A DNA stretch of 64,000 nucleotides, taken from positions 61,846,478 to 61,910,477 of the forward strand of contig CM046454.1 in assembly GCA_025506515.1 (NCBI GenBank), read 5' to 3'. Within the stretch, counting starts at the first letter, position 1, and the number at the start of each line of letters is the position of its first letter. The position numbers were made by a program, and so were the translations under genes. The notes beneath the pieces were generated by a model. It did no database searches, was not told the origin of the DNA, and saw nothing but the letters and a program-made list of their open reading frames with translations. The stretch comes from Flaveria trinervia (taxonomy: Eukaryota; Streptophyta; Magnoliopsida; Asterales; Asteraceae). Below are positions 48,055 to 58,412 of this stretch, one piece after another.

Positions 48055-48612
48055 GTATTGTGCGAAGATCCCGACCTAAACATTCCATTAAATCAAGCCC
48101 TAATTGACAGAATTTGTTCAAAATAAGAATCGATGCTAAGTTGTGAAAATAAAACTATAAAGTGAACTAAACCGTGAACTTAAAGAGCATTAATGTTATT
48201 TAGAGCATTTGCGAGTGTAATGAGCCAATCCACAACGTTTAACATCAAGTTTAGCCCAAGATTTGAATTTAAATTGAAAAAACAGAGAGTTTTGCGAATG
48301 GACACACCGATTAACTTCAATCGCACGACTGAGCTGGGCGAATGACTCAATCACACGACTAAGCTAGGCGAATGGCTCAATCGCACGAATGAACCATGCA
48401 TCTGAGTTCAGTCGCACGACTGGTTCAACCGTATGGTATAGCATACGACTAAGCTCAGTCGTAGGCTCAATCGTACGAACGAGCTCAATCGCACGACTAA
48501 GGCTCATTCGCACTGTCCATTCGCTCGACTAAACAAAATGTTTTCAAGCTCATTAAAGTTCAAATGTCATTTACATACCAAAATTCTAACGTTTATGTGT
48601 CTTGTGTTACAG
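48055..48612 (+). promoter_or_regulatory. Predicted 5'-UTR intron before B ORF3 (558 bp)
   Basis: Donor ACAG|GTATTG (GT 48055-48056), acceptor GTGTCTTGTGTTACAG (AG 48611-48612), then CAAT and the ATG at 48617. Matched by C in donor, acceptor and length. Splicing would make the ORF3 ATG the first AUG of the message. Confidence 0.5.
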
Positions 48613-48616
48613 CAAT

Positions 48617-50882
48617 ATGGCTAGTAGGTGGACGATGAGCACGAAGCACAACATCTGTGCTCATCTTGATGTCACGTCCCGGAACGCTTCTGAGTTTGCG
48701 GGTATTATTACTTTTCTACGGAGATCGAGGATCTTCAAGGCTATCTCGACACCGTGCACGCCATACAGATCTATTCAGCAGGTTTTCTGGGAAAGCGCGG
48801 TTGTAGACAGGTCCTCTGAGCCACACTGTATTCGGAGTACCATTTTTGGACAAGATATTGCGGTCAGCGAAGATGATATCAGGAGAGTTTTGGAGTTTGG
48901 AGAGGATGGAGACTGCTCGACTAGGCTACATCCCCTGACTATGCGGGGATGTTTTCTGAGGATCAAGAACTCTGGGGACATAAACGCTGGTGTGCTCAAC
49001 AAGAGCAATATGTGTTCCCAGTTCAAGTATTTGGCACATGTTATCCTCAAGTGCATTGCCTCGAGCAAAAGGGGGTTTTGATGAGCTTTCAGATCATATC
49101 CAGAATGCAACGTTGCTCTGGTACTAAACAACCCGTTTACTTTCTCACGGATGATCTTCACTTACTTGGTCGAGAATATAGAGGCCAAAGGCAAGGAAGG
49201 CTTCTGCATGTACCCCCGATTCCTTCAGATGATTATAGACCAGAAGCTTCCTTTGTTACCAAAGGAGAGTGATGATGTGGTGACACTAGAGGTTATGGAT
49301 GATACTACACTGGGTAGGATGAAGGTGTATAGGGGGAAGCAGGTGAACCCCTGTTAGGAGATTGTTCGGGCACCTGACCAATGCTGATTACGTGGCGCCT
49401 TCTCACAAGAAGTGGCGTCATGATGAGACTGACTCCGACACCGAGCCTATTGAGCTACCCACGGATGATTCTGATGATGACGACGATGACCATGATGATG
49501 GTCAAGGCGGTGAGGCTCCAGGTGGATCCGAGCCGGCCCCAATACACCCCGACTCTCAGATAGATGAGGAGGAGTCGGATGAGGAGCCATTGGTGCGGAT
49601 AGTGGGCAGCAAGGTAGTTGCCATCGAGAGAGGGCTTGCGGCGGTTGGTGGGTGCCAGGGTGAGTCCCGGGATGCTGCTGCTACTACTACTAATCCATCA
49701 TACATCCTGGACCATCCCATCAGCCCAGGGGACTTCCTCCTCTAAGGGATCGAGGAAGAAGAGGATGGCTCAGCCCGTGGGATGAAGAGCAAAAGAAGGA
49801 GGATCACTTTGATTACCACCACATCCACCTCCACCACTTCTACCACAACTACCCCCACCACTACCACACTCCCTACCACCACTACCACACCTCCCACCAC
49901 CACTACCACACTCCCTACCACCACTACCACACCTCCCACCATCACTACCACACTTCCAACACCACTACCACAACCACTCCTTCACCATCCACTCACATTC
50001 CACCACCCATATTCACCACGTCCACCACCACCACCACCAAAGAGCCGGGACTTCTACACACGTCCCACTGAGCCATGGATCCACTCTACCTTCCATCGGG
50101 CTAGAGGAACAGCTTGCTAACCTAAACCGGATGGTGGTAAAGCTGTTAGCTGATGATGAGCAAAGAACTACACAGCTAAGTCAGCTTATGGAGCTCAATG
50201 CCGCTCAAGCACAGCAGATTACCTAGCTTCAGGAGCAAAATGCTCATTTAGTCAAGAGGATTGAGGATTTGGAGGCGAAGAACAAGAAGATCATGCTCTG
50301 GATGAAATGGTCAAAAATGAGCCGTTAAAGATCAGGGAAGGTGAAGGTGATGATGATGATGATGATGAGTGTGATGATGAGTGTGATGAAGAAGATGAAG
50401 ATGATGATGAAGGATCAAGGGGAAAGAAGAGAGGAGATGATGATGATGATGATGATGAAGAAGGTGATGCTGCTACATCAACCTCTGCTTAGGGTCAAGA
50501 AAGGCGCACTAAAAGAGCACAAGACCAAGGAGCATCATCTTCAGCCCCTGCTGTTGAAGAACTGACAGATCAGGATAAAAGTAAAGATTAAATGTTTTGT
50601 ACTTAGAAAACTTTTATACTTGATTCAAATATTACATTTATGTAATTAATGTTTATCTATGTTTAAATGTCTTGATTAATTACTAATGATTGATGTGTAA
50701 AATGTTTAAATCAAGCAGATCAAACATCACAGGAAGATGAATATGATGTTGCTCCCCTACAGCAAAACAAGTCTCAATTCACCATGATTCTTGATTTGCA
50801 AGGGATTCTCAGACGGTCGGTGAGCTACACTCCCGAAAAAGGAAAAATCATTCACGATCTGACTGACGAGCAACTCGCTGAC
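48617..50882 (+). pseudogene. Element B ORF3, N-terminal and middle parts
   Basis: Unknown function. MASRWTM start; domain with FLRRSRIFKAISTPCTPYRS and QQVFWESAVVDRSSEPHC (48617-49081, one open frame of 155 codons), then after compensating frameshifts MIFTYLVENIEAKGKEGFCM and YPRFLQMIIDQKLPLLPKE (49151-49357), TAG, an acidic stretch (DDSDDDDDDHDD, ~49470), a Thr/Pro low-complexity tract (49820-49990, TTTTTPPT units), a coiled coil (VVKLLADDEQR ... VKRIEDLEAKNKK, 50130-50300), an Asp-rich run (50345-50465) and LDLQGILRRSVSYTP (50788). It ends at E. The TPYRSxxQxFW phrase parallels the NPTIYxxxxxQFW phrase of family 3, suggesting one protein family. Confidence 0.75.
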
Positions 50883-51148
50883 AGAATGATAGCAGGAGTG
50901 ACTACCACCTTCTTCTGGTTTACAAATGACTGGAGAGTGATCGCGACATCATTCTCACCAGTATGGATGGTGACATTTGTCCAGAATTGGCAAAGGGTAT
51001 CAGGATAGATGGTTGGATTCAGAAGAAAAGAAGTTCGATACGGGGAATCAACCATCAGATCAATGGCATCATCAAACTTAGTCCAAAAGGCCGATTTTGT
51101 GAAGTAGGCAACACAGTTGTGTCGTGGTTTGATTTGCATGGTCGCCAT
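50883..51148 (-). pseudogene. Element E ORF3, N-terminal fragment
   Basis: Open from ATG 51148: MATMQIKPRHNCVAYFTKSA, then a NPTIYPDTLCQFW phrase and VVVTPAIIL, homologous to the D ORF3 start. It stops matching after about 85 codons where E is truncated. Because this start is unbroken, it is the best view of the family-3 N terminus in the window. Confidence 0.8.
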
Positions 51149-51205
51149 TAATGGAAGATGAATGTTCGAAAATCGATTTATGAAAAGTTTGAAGTTAGGG
51201 TTAGG

Positions 51206-51213
51206 TATTTATA
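51206..51213 (-). promoter_or_regulatory. Internal TATA box upstream of E ORF3
   Basis: CTATAAATACC in element sense, 58-65 bp before the ATG, as in D. Confidence 0.6.
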
Positions 51214-51224
51214 GGTTATGAAAC

Positions 51225-51732
51225 GGCTGAAAGAAAACAACTGAAAGTTTTGGTGTTAGTCATCAGTTGTTAGAAAACGACTGAAGACAGGGTTTTAACT
51301 TTCAGATGTTGTAAACAACTGAAGACTTGGTGTTTGTCATCAGTAGTTGGAAACTACTAAAGACTTGGTTTTGGCTTCAGTTGTTTTGAAATGAAACAGC
51401 AGTTGTTTGAAACAATTGAACAATAAAATTACTCATCAGTTGTTGTCGTCAATTCACATATCTCAGTTATTTCATTTGACTTTAACACTTAGCAGATTAT
51501 CTGATCTTCAGATGTTTCATTGGTCATCAGTACTTATCTGTTAAAACAGACATCAGTGGTTGTAACCACATAAGTACTTTGCAACAAATAAAGTACTTCA
51601 GTACTTTTAAGTAATTTAGTCTTCAGTAGTATGAAAACTGCTGAAGATAAAATAACTTCAGTACTTATTTTTTACGGCTGTATACTAATGCTCATCAGTA
51701 CTTATGAACTGAGATCATCAGTAGTTGTCACA
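51225..51732 (-). repeat. Family-3 motif array in E pol-ORF3 spacer
   Basis: CAGTTGTT/AACAACTGA and CTTCAGTAG/CTGAAG words fill the spacer, as in D 36890-37556. Confidence 0.8.
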
Positions 51733-53462
51733 TCATTCCAGCTGCAGCATACCAAGCCTTAGCACTAGATTTTGGAAAGTTGCACTATCCAAAGGCTTAG
51801 TAAATATATCTGCAAGCTCATCAGCACTAGGAAAAAACTTTGGATCAATCAGACCTTTTTCATAACAATCCCTGATAAAATGATGTCTGATCTTAATATG
51901 CTTGGTCCTAGAATGCTGGACAGGATTCTTAACAATACAAAGAGCTTAAGCACTATCCATCAGTAAAGGAGTCTTAGTCTCTGTAATGTCATAATCTAGT
52001 AATTGATTCTGAAGCCAGAGTACCTGAGATGTACAACTTGCAACAGCAATGTACTCTGCTTCAGCAGTGGATGTAGCAACAGAAGTTTGTTTCTTACTCT
52101 GCCAAGAAACTAAACAGTTGCCTAGAAATTGGCATCCACCAGAGGTTGATTTTCTGGTTAATTTACACCCTGCATAGTCACTATCAGAGAAAGCAACTAA
52201 TTTGCAAGAGTGCCCAGTGGAATACCAAAGTCCTAGAGGTTGAGTTCCTTGCAAATATCTAAAGATCCGTTTGACTGCAATCATATGGGATACTTTACGT
52301 GCAGCCTAAAATCTAACACAGACACAAGTTGCAAACATAATGTCTGGTCTAGAAGTTGTAAGGTACATCAAGGAACCAATCATACATCTGTAAAGAGTTT
52401 CATCAACTGCTTTACCTTTCTGATCAGCATCCAGTTGTGTGGTGCTGCACATGGGAGTAGAACAAGGCTTACAGTTTTGTAAATCAAACTTTTTCAATAA
52501 ATCCGTTGTATATTTTGACTGATGAATGAAAGTTCCATCAGCCATTTGTTTGATTTGCAACCCCAGAAAGAACTGTAATTCTCCCATGGCACTCATTTCA
52601 AACTTTTGTTGCATCAACACAGTAAAGGCATCACACAACTGTGGATCAGAGGATGCAAAAATGATATCATCTACATAAATTTGAACAAGGAGCTTATGCA
52701 TGCCTACTTTCTTAATGAACAAAGTTTTATCTATGGAGCCTCTAGTGAAATTATTTTGAAGAAGGAAGTTAAACAGTGTTTCATACCAGGCTCTGGGAGC
52801 TTGTTTTAGCCCATAAAGAGCCTTATCAAGCTTATACACCCAATCTGGATGTTTATGATCTTCAAAACCTGGTGGTTGACACACATAAACTTCTTCTTTT
52901 ATTTTACCATATAAGAATGCACTTTTGACATCCATTTGAAAAACTTTAAGAATATGGAAAGTAGCATAAGCTAAGAACAATCTGATTGCCTCCAGTCTGG
53001 CTACAGGGGCAAAGGTTTCATCATAATCAATACCTTCTTCTTGTGAAAACCCCTGTACAACCAGCCTGGCCTTGTTCTTGACAATTTGGCCTTTTTCATC
53101 AGTTTTATTCATAAACACCCATTTAGTGCCTATTGCACACTTACCTTGAGGTAGAGGAACCAGTTCCCACACTTGCTGCTTTTGAAACTGAAGAAGCTCA
53201 AGTTGCATAGCTTCAACCCATCCATTGTCTCTTAATGCAGTATGATAGTTCTTTAGCTCTTGCCGACTGATGAAGAGAGTATAAAAGCAAAATTGGGCAA
53301 TTGACTTCTAGTTGAAACACCAGCATTGATGTCACCAATGATTTGAGACATGGGGTGATTCTTCAGTTCTTGATACTCAATAAGATCTGTGCAAGTGTTT
53401 GTAGGTGATTCAGCAGCAACAGATGGTGATCCAGACTCTTGAAACCTAGAATGAGATGGCAA
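51733..53462 (-). pseudogene. Element E pol: reverse transcriptase and RNase H (best preserved)
   Basis: Open for 300 codons at 52306-53208. Covers ELLQFQKQQVWELVPLPQGK, GTKWVFMNKTD, RLVVQGFSQEEGIDYDETFA, MDVKSAFLYG and LDKALYGLKQAPRAWYETL, with YVDD at 52677-52666 and LMYLTTSRPDIMFATC. One stop near 52306, then RNase H 51946-52284 (FSDSDYAGCKLTRKSTSGG, STAEAEYIAVAS), a stop at 51946, and the C terminus (KNPVQHS, FTKPLD) to TGA at 51733. Protease and integrase are absent by internal deletion, so the element could not have moved on its own afterwards. Confidence 0.92.
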
Positions 53463-53463
53463 T

Positions 53464-53655
53464 TCAAAAGAAAAGCTGATGGTGATTCACCATAGGCTTA
53501 TATGGTCCATGAACCACAGATTTCCAACAACCTGAACTGTTGACAGACAGGTGATGGAGCATTCGGCGTTGCCATATATTATACTCACTCCTAACAAGCA
53601 TCGGTGGCTTTGTTGAGGAGCCAGTATTGTGAGGATCATTGATTGATGTAGCCAT
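53464..53655 (-). pseudogene. Element E gag stub
   Basis: MATSINDPHNTGSSTKPPML and following ~45 codons match the D Gag start (NIWQRRMLHHLSVNSSGCW). The frame then runs into the pol linker at the internal deletion (~53463). Confidence 0.85.
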
Positions 53656-53871
53656 TTTCACCAATTCAAACAGGTTCAATGAGATTTTAATAGATCTAGC
53701 TCAAAAAACTCAACAACACAGTTTAAAACAAGAAGAATCTCAAATTAATTCACAAGAAGCAACAGAAAAACAACCTCTCTAACCAATTCTTGCAATTTGC
53801 TAATTCAATCAAACTTAGATATCAAAAGATCAGTTTTAATGATTAATTTTTAATCGATCAATGATTAACCA

Positions 53872-53883
53872 GCTCTGATACCA
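53872..53883 (-). other. Element E primer binding site
   Basis: TGGTATCAGAGC in element sense, perfect, two bases from the LTR. Confidence 0.9.
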
Positions 53884-53885
53884 TT

Positions 53886-54740
53886 TGAAAGGATCGAGAT
53901 CTAGTTTGATCAAATAAATTGATATTTGCAGCGGAATAGCACACGAATTAGACTAAATTATAGCAAGAGTAATATGAATATTCAATCGAACAGTAACGGT
54001 TATAGAAGAGAGTTTTATGCAAAAAGAATGTTTTCATTCACGCACAAGCTTCCCGTACAAGGAAATTAGGTCAACATTCCTTTTATAAGGAATGTGACAT
54101 CAGCTGACGTCACTTGATAGTGACATCTAACTGATTTATACAAACAACTGAAAGTAAACGAAACTACTGAAGATGTCCACAACAACTGAGGACACCTTCA
54201 CAAAAAGCTAAGTATAAGCTAACATTACAACTACTGAAGTTATAACATCTGAAGTATAAGAACTTCAGATGTTTTACATAATATTAAACTAATGATTACA
54301 AACTACTGAAATGTAAACCATCACAACTACTAAAGAGAACTACTTCAGCTGTTGTGACAACTTCTGAGAACTTGGTCTTCAGACTTTGTCTTCAGCAGTT
54401 GTCTTCAGACTTTGTCTTTAGCTGTTGTCTTCAAACTTTGTCTTCAGACTTTGTCTTCAGCTGTTGTCTTCAAACTTTGTCTTCAGACTTTATCTTTAGA
54501 CTTTGTCTTCAGCTGTTGTCTTCAGACTTTGTCTTCAGACTTTGTCTTCAGACTTTATCTTCAGACTTTGTCTTCAGCTGTTGTCTTCAGACTTTGTCTT
54601 CAGCTGTTGTCTTCAGACTTTGTCTTCAGACTTTATCTTCAGACTTTGTCTTCAGCTGTTGTAGACCACTTCAGTTGTTTTGATGTTTGTGGGACTTAAA
54701 GGTTTTTCTGATCTGGCTCATTGGTTCTTTTGGTCCAACA
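53886..54740 (-). repeat. Element E 5' LTR (855 bp)
   Basis: In element sense begins TGTTGGACCAAAAGAACC and ends GATCCTTTCA. TATAAAAG box at 54087-54080, with motif array and a 13 bp minisatellite (54377-54662) upstream of it. The partner LTR is missing. Confidence 0.9.
54377..54662 (-). repeat. 13 bp x 22 minisatellite in E LTR
   Basis: Exactly 22 uninterrupted 13 bp units of two main types on the + strand, CTTCAGACTTTGT and CTTCAGCTGTTGT, with single-base variants. D LTRs have the same words but not this perfect array. Because 13 is not a multiple of 3, all frames stay open and give false ORFs (54354-54699). Confidence 0.93.
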
Positions 54741-55420
54741 CTACATTTGAAGGTGTCTGGAAAGATTATTGCGTGGGCGTATTTTGAAGATCTAAACGTT
54801 TATGCCATAAAGAGAGAGAAGGGAATAGAGTACTTCAAATATCCACATGATCTGAAGACTCTCCCAGGTTTTCAGCTCAACCAACTAGCATGCTTAAATC
54901 TGCTATATGCTGATCCTAGAAAGATGTCAGGCTGGTTTAAGGTTGCTTTAAAGAAGGAATACCACAAAAATGGGTAAACTTCAGACCTTAACAACCAAAG
55001 AGGTACATTCATAGGTCTGAAGTGGATCCCATATCTGGAAAGCCTAAAGTCATGCTGAAGTGGGGACCCCCATGCACAATGTCCAAGTTTCCCTTACGGG
55101 AAATGCCACTGGACTTCACTCCACACTTCAAATGGTGGGATTATGATTGGAGAACAGGCGAAGCAGTCATAGTTCTAAATAGAGAAGGAAAAATGGAAAC
55201 TATCTAGGTATTCGACCCAATGTGGCTTATGAACTTGTCTGCAGAAGATGTATACACATTGTACAAGTGGCCACTGTTCTATGACGCGCAAGATATTGTA
55301 CAAGCCCTCCAGTTCTACAATGTTATACGACTCTGCTTTGCATTTGAAATACATGTAGGAGTTACTAGAGAGGAGAAGTACAAGAAATTTGAGGAGCTTA
55401 TGAAGAATGTTAGATGTTAG
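54741..55420 (+). pseudogene. Element B ORF3, C-terminal part
   Basis: Resumes after E. Matches the C-terminal domain of C ORF3: EKGIEYFKYPHDLKTLPGF, YADPRKMSGWFKVALKKEYH, then after a frameshift near 54970 GKPKVMLKWGPPCTMSKFPL, REMPLDFTPHFKWWDYDWRT, a TAG at 55205, and MWLMNLSAEDVYTLYKWPLF to ...EELMKNVRC, stop 55418. The final stop is only ~15 bp from the polypurine tract. The domain is rich in Trp and aromatic residues; function unknown. Confidence 0.8.
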
Positions 55421-55433
55421 AGGAAACTAGGTC

Positions 55434-55443
55434 CAAGGGGGAG
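55434..55443 (+). other. Element B polypurine tract
   Basis: AAGGGGGAG directly before the 3' LTR. Confidence 0.85.
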
Positions 55444-55445
55444 TT

Positions 55446-56165
55446 TGTTGATACATATATACCTAGTTTATGAGCTTAATGTAAATGTCTGTCACGTCTT
55501 ACACATATGTAATGAATGATTTGAATGAAATAAAATATGTGATTGATACTTATAATGTTTAATGTTTCATTCTTTATCGTGTGATAAAGTATATTGAACT
55601 AACAATATAGGTTTGTGGTTGTTTGCATAGTTCTTAGTCAATAATGACCGAGAAACATGTTCAAACTTAATCATATGAAGTCTTCATGCGAATGGACCAT
55701 ACGCATAATACTTCATGCTAATGGACCAGTCGCACGACTGAACCAGGAGACTGGATCAGTCGCACAACTAAGACATAAGATTGACTCAGTTGCACGACTG
55801 AACCTTCAGTCGTGCATATGGATCAATCGCATGATTCAGTCGCACGACTGAACCATGCTAATGGTTCAGTCGTACGATTGGAAACCCATAACCTATAAAT
55901 ACCACGTGATTTGTGGAAAAACATAACAATTGAGAGACTTTTGACACATACTCATACCCTAGCCGTCCAGAGCGTCCAGAAAGCCTGTTCCAAGTTCATA
56001 GTTCGCAGTTGATCTTGTTCTAATCGTTCTTAACATTTCTTTAATCGTTAGATTGATCGGGACTACGTCCTCACTGATTAGATTGCCAATCAAATAGGAT
56101 TCCGCACTATTTGATCTGGTTTCACGCATTATCAGTTAGTACTCCGTACGTACACGGTCCTAACA
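55446..56165 (+). repeat. Element B 3' LTR (720 bp)
   Basis: TGTTGATAC...CCTAACA, motif array 55680-55885, TATAAATA 55894-55901. Followed by AATAA, the target duplication, and then element A spacer. Confidence 0.93.
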
Positions 56166-56170
56166 AATAA

Positions 56171-56485
56171 GTTTGGCTTCGAAATAGAAAAACCTTCGGC
56201 AATACTTTTACCTTTGGAAGAAGACTTATCTCTGTAACGGAAACTTTTGGGCCCCACACAGTAAAAAGTAAATTATAATGATGTCGGAATCTTTTAAATG
56301 GTTTTTTACCTTGCCGCCACTATCACATCCAACCCTAACCATCTTTTCACCTTATCCAATACCGACATTTCACCCATTAAATAATCCCGACTCGTCACTT
56401 TAATCTTTTTACCAATTTACTGTCCAAAGCCTCCTTCACTCAAATTCACTTTGCTCAAACTTGTTTCATCATCTCCTTTCTCACA
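56171..56485 (+). other. Element A pol-ORF3 spacer (right half)
   Basis: Non-coding, with CTTCGG-type words (56171-56230), then CT-rich leader-like text. ATTAAATAA at 56376-56384 is a weak TATA candidate about 105 bp before the ORF3 ATG; unlike families 2 and 3 it is not convincing alone. Confidence 0.5.
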
Positions 56486-58412
56486 ATGGCACTCAACCCT
56501 CGGCACAATCAAGTCGCATTCCTTGATTCTTCCAAGGATGTTGATTTCTCTTATATCATCTCATTTCTCACCCAATCTCCCTACTTCACTACTCTGACCG
56601 GAATCCCATTGTTTACTAGAACCATATGGAAGATTTATGGAGGAACGATCAGGTAGTACTCCTCAATAGAGCTAGGGTTATCCGAACTAGTATTTTAGGC
56701 CGGGAGTTGATCATTACTGAACAGATCATCCGGAAGCATCTGGAGCTCCATGATGAAGGTGCTCCTACTGAGTTCCCCAAATCAGACCTCGACGACACCT
56801 ATATTCAAATGGGATATGGTGGAGATGTGTATAGGTCTACAGTTTATAAGTTCAATTTTTCTTATAACTGGAAGTTCCTACTTCATGTTGTTCTTCACTT
56901 TTTGTCAAACAAGTCTAAGGGATGGGATCAAATCACATATGAACTGGGCTGTCTAATTCATGGATTGGCGAAGAGCCTCCGTTTCAACTATTCAAGGTTT
57001 GTGCTGTCCAACCTTCTTGGAAACCTCCAAAAGGACACATTCTTCATGTATCCTAGGTTTCTTCAGCGCATAATCAATTGTGAGCTAGACCAGAGTCAGC
57101 TTGTCTGTGCAGCTGCTCTGCATGTCCCTCAAATAAGGCTAACCATCTTCAAGATTTTGAAGAGAGTGTCCAACCACTTCACTGCAAGACACACTGATCT
57201 TCTTCTAGGTATGATTGAGCCAATGACTCCTGGTGACATCCCTGTTCACCCCACAGGTGATGAACCCACACCAGAAACTACCCCTATTTTTCCTGTCCAC
57301 CCCATTAAACACACCTATCAGAGACGCAAACGAACCCTTGCTCAGTCTACTCTGATTGAGCAAGCCCCTTCTTTTCAACCCAAAATACTAGAGTGGAACC
57401 ATGGGCTCCCACTTAGTCAGAGGTCTCCCCATCTTTCTCTTTCGAGCTCAATATGGGATTTGAGTCTCCACAGTCTCAATTCCCTGAGTCCCAAGCCCAG
57501 GCTGCAAGCCCTCAAAATGAGTCCCAACATTCTCTTAAGAAACCAAAAAGGGATAACCCCACCAAAGGCTCAATACCACTACACATTAACCAAAGTCCTG
57601 GGTCCCTAGGCTTAACTTCTATATCCTTTACTGACCTTTTATTTAGAATTGATGAGGAGACTACATCTCTTCATGGCAATGAAGTAGATCCACAACACTC
57701 TCTGATGGATCATAAGATCCTAGAGGGACCTCTTATCTTTAGCCCACATTAGTCAAAACCAACTGAGTTGAGTCCCACAGATGTGGAGGGGACTCATGTA
57801 GATTCAGCTGCCACTACTGAAGGAAACTTATTGGATCCTCAGGACAATGGTAACATCTCTAAGACTGAATCTATAGCAACCATGCCTTTTGATGACTCTA
57901 AAAGAGACATCTTTAGGCAAGGGAAACGAGGGTGCCAAGAAACCACATCTGGTGGTGAGGGTGAACATATAAGGTATGTTACCTCATCTCCCTATGATTC
58001 TTCAAAAGAAGATGAGGGTAGTATGCAACTCACAATTCAGGACCTACTTTCTAAAGTCTCAAATCTTGAATCAAATGTTAAGACTTTAGAGGATAGGTCT
58101 GCCACTCAACAACTTGAGATTGAAAGTCTCAAGGCTCAACTAGCTGAGAAACAGATTGAGAGATCTGTTAGGCATGTACCAATTCAGGTCTCATTGACCT
58201 CTTCCTCTAGCTCATCTAGCTCTCAAGATGATGCTACCAAAAAGGGGAGAGTGTTCACAGACAAACAAGTAAGGAACCACCGAGCCAAGCTTCAACTTCC
58301 AGATATTCGGCTCCCATTGCAACTATCTTTCCTGAGCCCTCCCAAGTTGTCCTACAAATGGACCCAAGGATGCTCAGAGATCTCTCTAGGCTCTTTTCCA
58401 AGTTTCTATTGA
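56486..58412 (+). pseudogene. Element A ORF3
   Basis: ATG 56486 (MALNPRHNQVAFLDSSKDVD); a frameshift near 56625 moves to the 56626-57609 frame (328 codons open) with RVIRTSILGRELIITEQIIR, LELHDEGAPTEFP, MGYGGDVYRSTVYKF, KGWDQITYELGCLIHGLAKS and MYPRFLQRIIN. Another frameshift near 57450 and TAG at 57750 lead to 57768-58412: acidic/serine-rich linker, then a coiled coil (DLLSKVSNLESNVKTLEDRS ... SLKAQLAEK) and a basic tail. The order (helical N domain, Pro/Ser-rich linker, coiled coil) is shared with families 2 and 3. No signal peptide or transmembrane segment seen. Function unknown. Confidence 0.78.

Larger units (their letters stand above)
50883..54740 (-). mobile_element. Element E: truncated Ty1/copia retrotransposon (family 3) in B ORF3
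   Basis: Minus strand: 5' LTR 54740-53886, PBS, a short gag start, reverse transcriptase/RNase H, spacer and the first ~88 codons of ORF3, then an abrupt end at ~50883 in B. The rest of ORF3 and the 3' LTR are missing, as is part of B ORF3. An internal deletion removed most of gag, protease and integrase (junction at ~53463). Same family as D. Confidence 0.88.
12900..56165 (+). mobile_element. Element B: Ty1/copia retrotransposon (family 2) inserted in A
   Basis: Full-length insertion bounded by LTRs 12900-13622 and 55446-56165, flanked by a perfect 5 bp target duplication AATAA (12895-12899 and 56166-56170). B's own sequence is 12900-19308, 46026-50882 and 54741-56165; the rest is C (with D inside it) and E. 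It encodes gag, pol and ORF3 on the + strand. About 950 bp of pol (mid reverse transcriptase to the end of RNase H) and about 400-500 bp of ORF3 were lost at the C and E junctions. LTR divergence is roughly 5% by eye, less than A, consistent with nesting order. Confidence 0.92.

Noticed and set aside
54354..54699. Two overlapping ~100-codon ORFs with SSDFVFSCCLQTL repeats
   Set aside because: Product of the 13 bp minisatellite in the E LTR; all frames are open because 13 is not divisible by 3.
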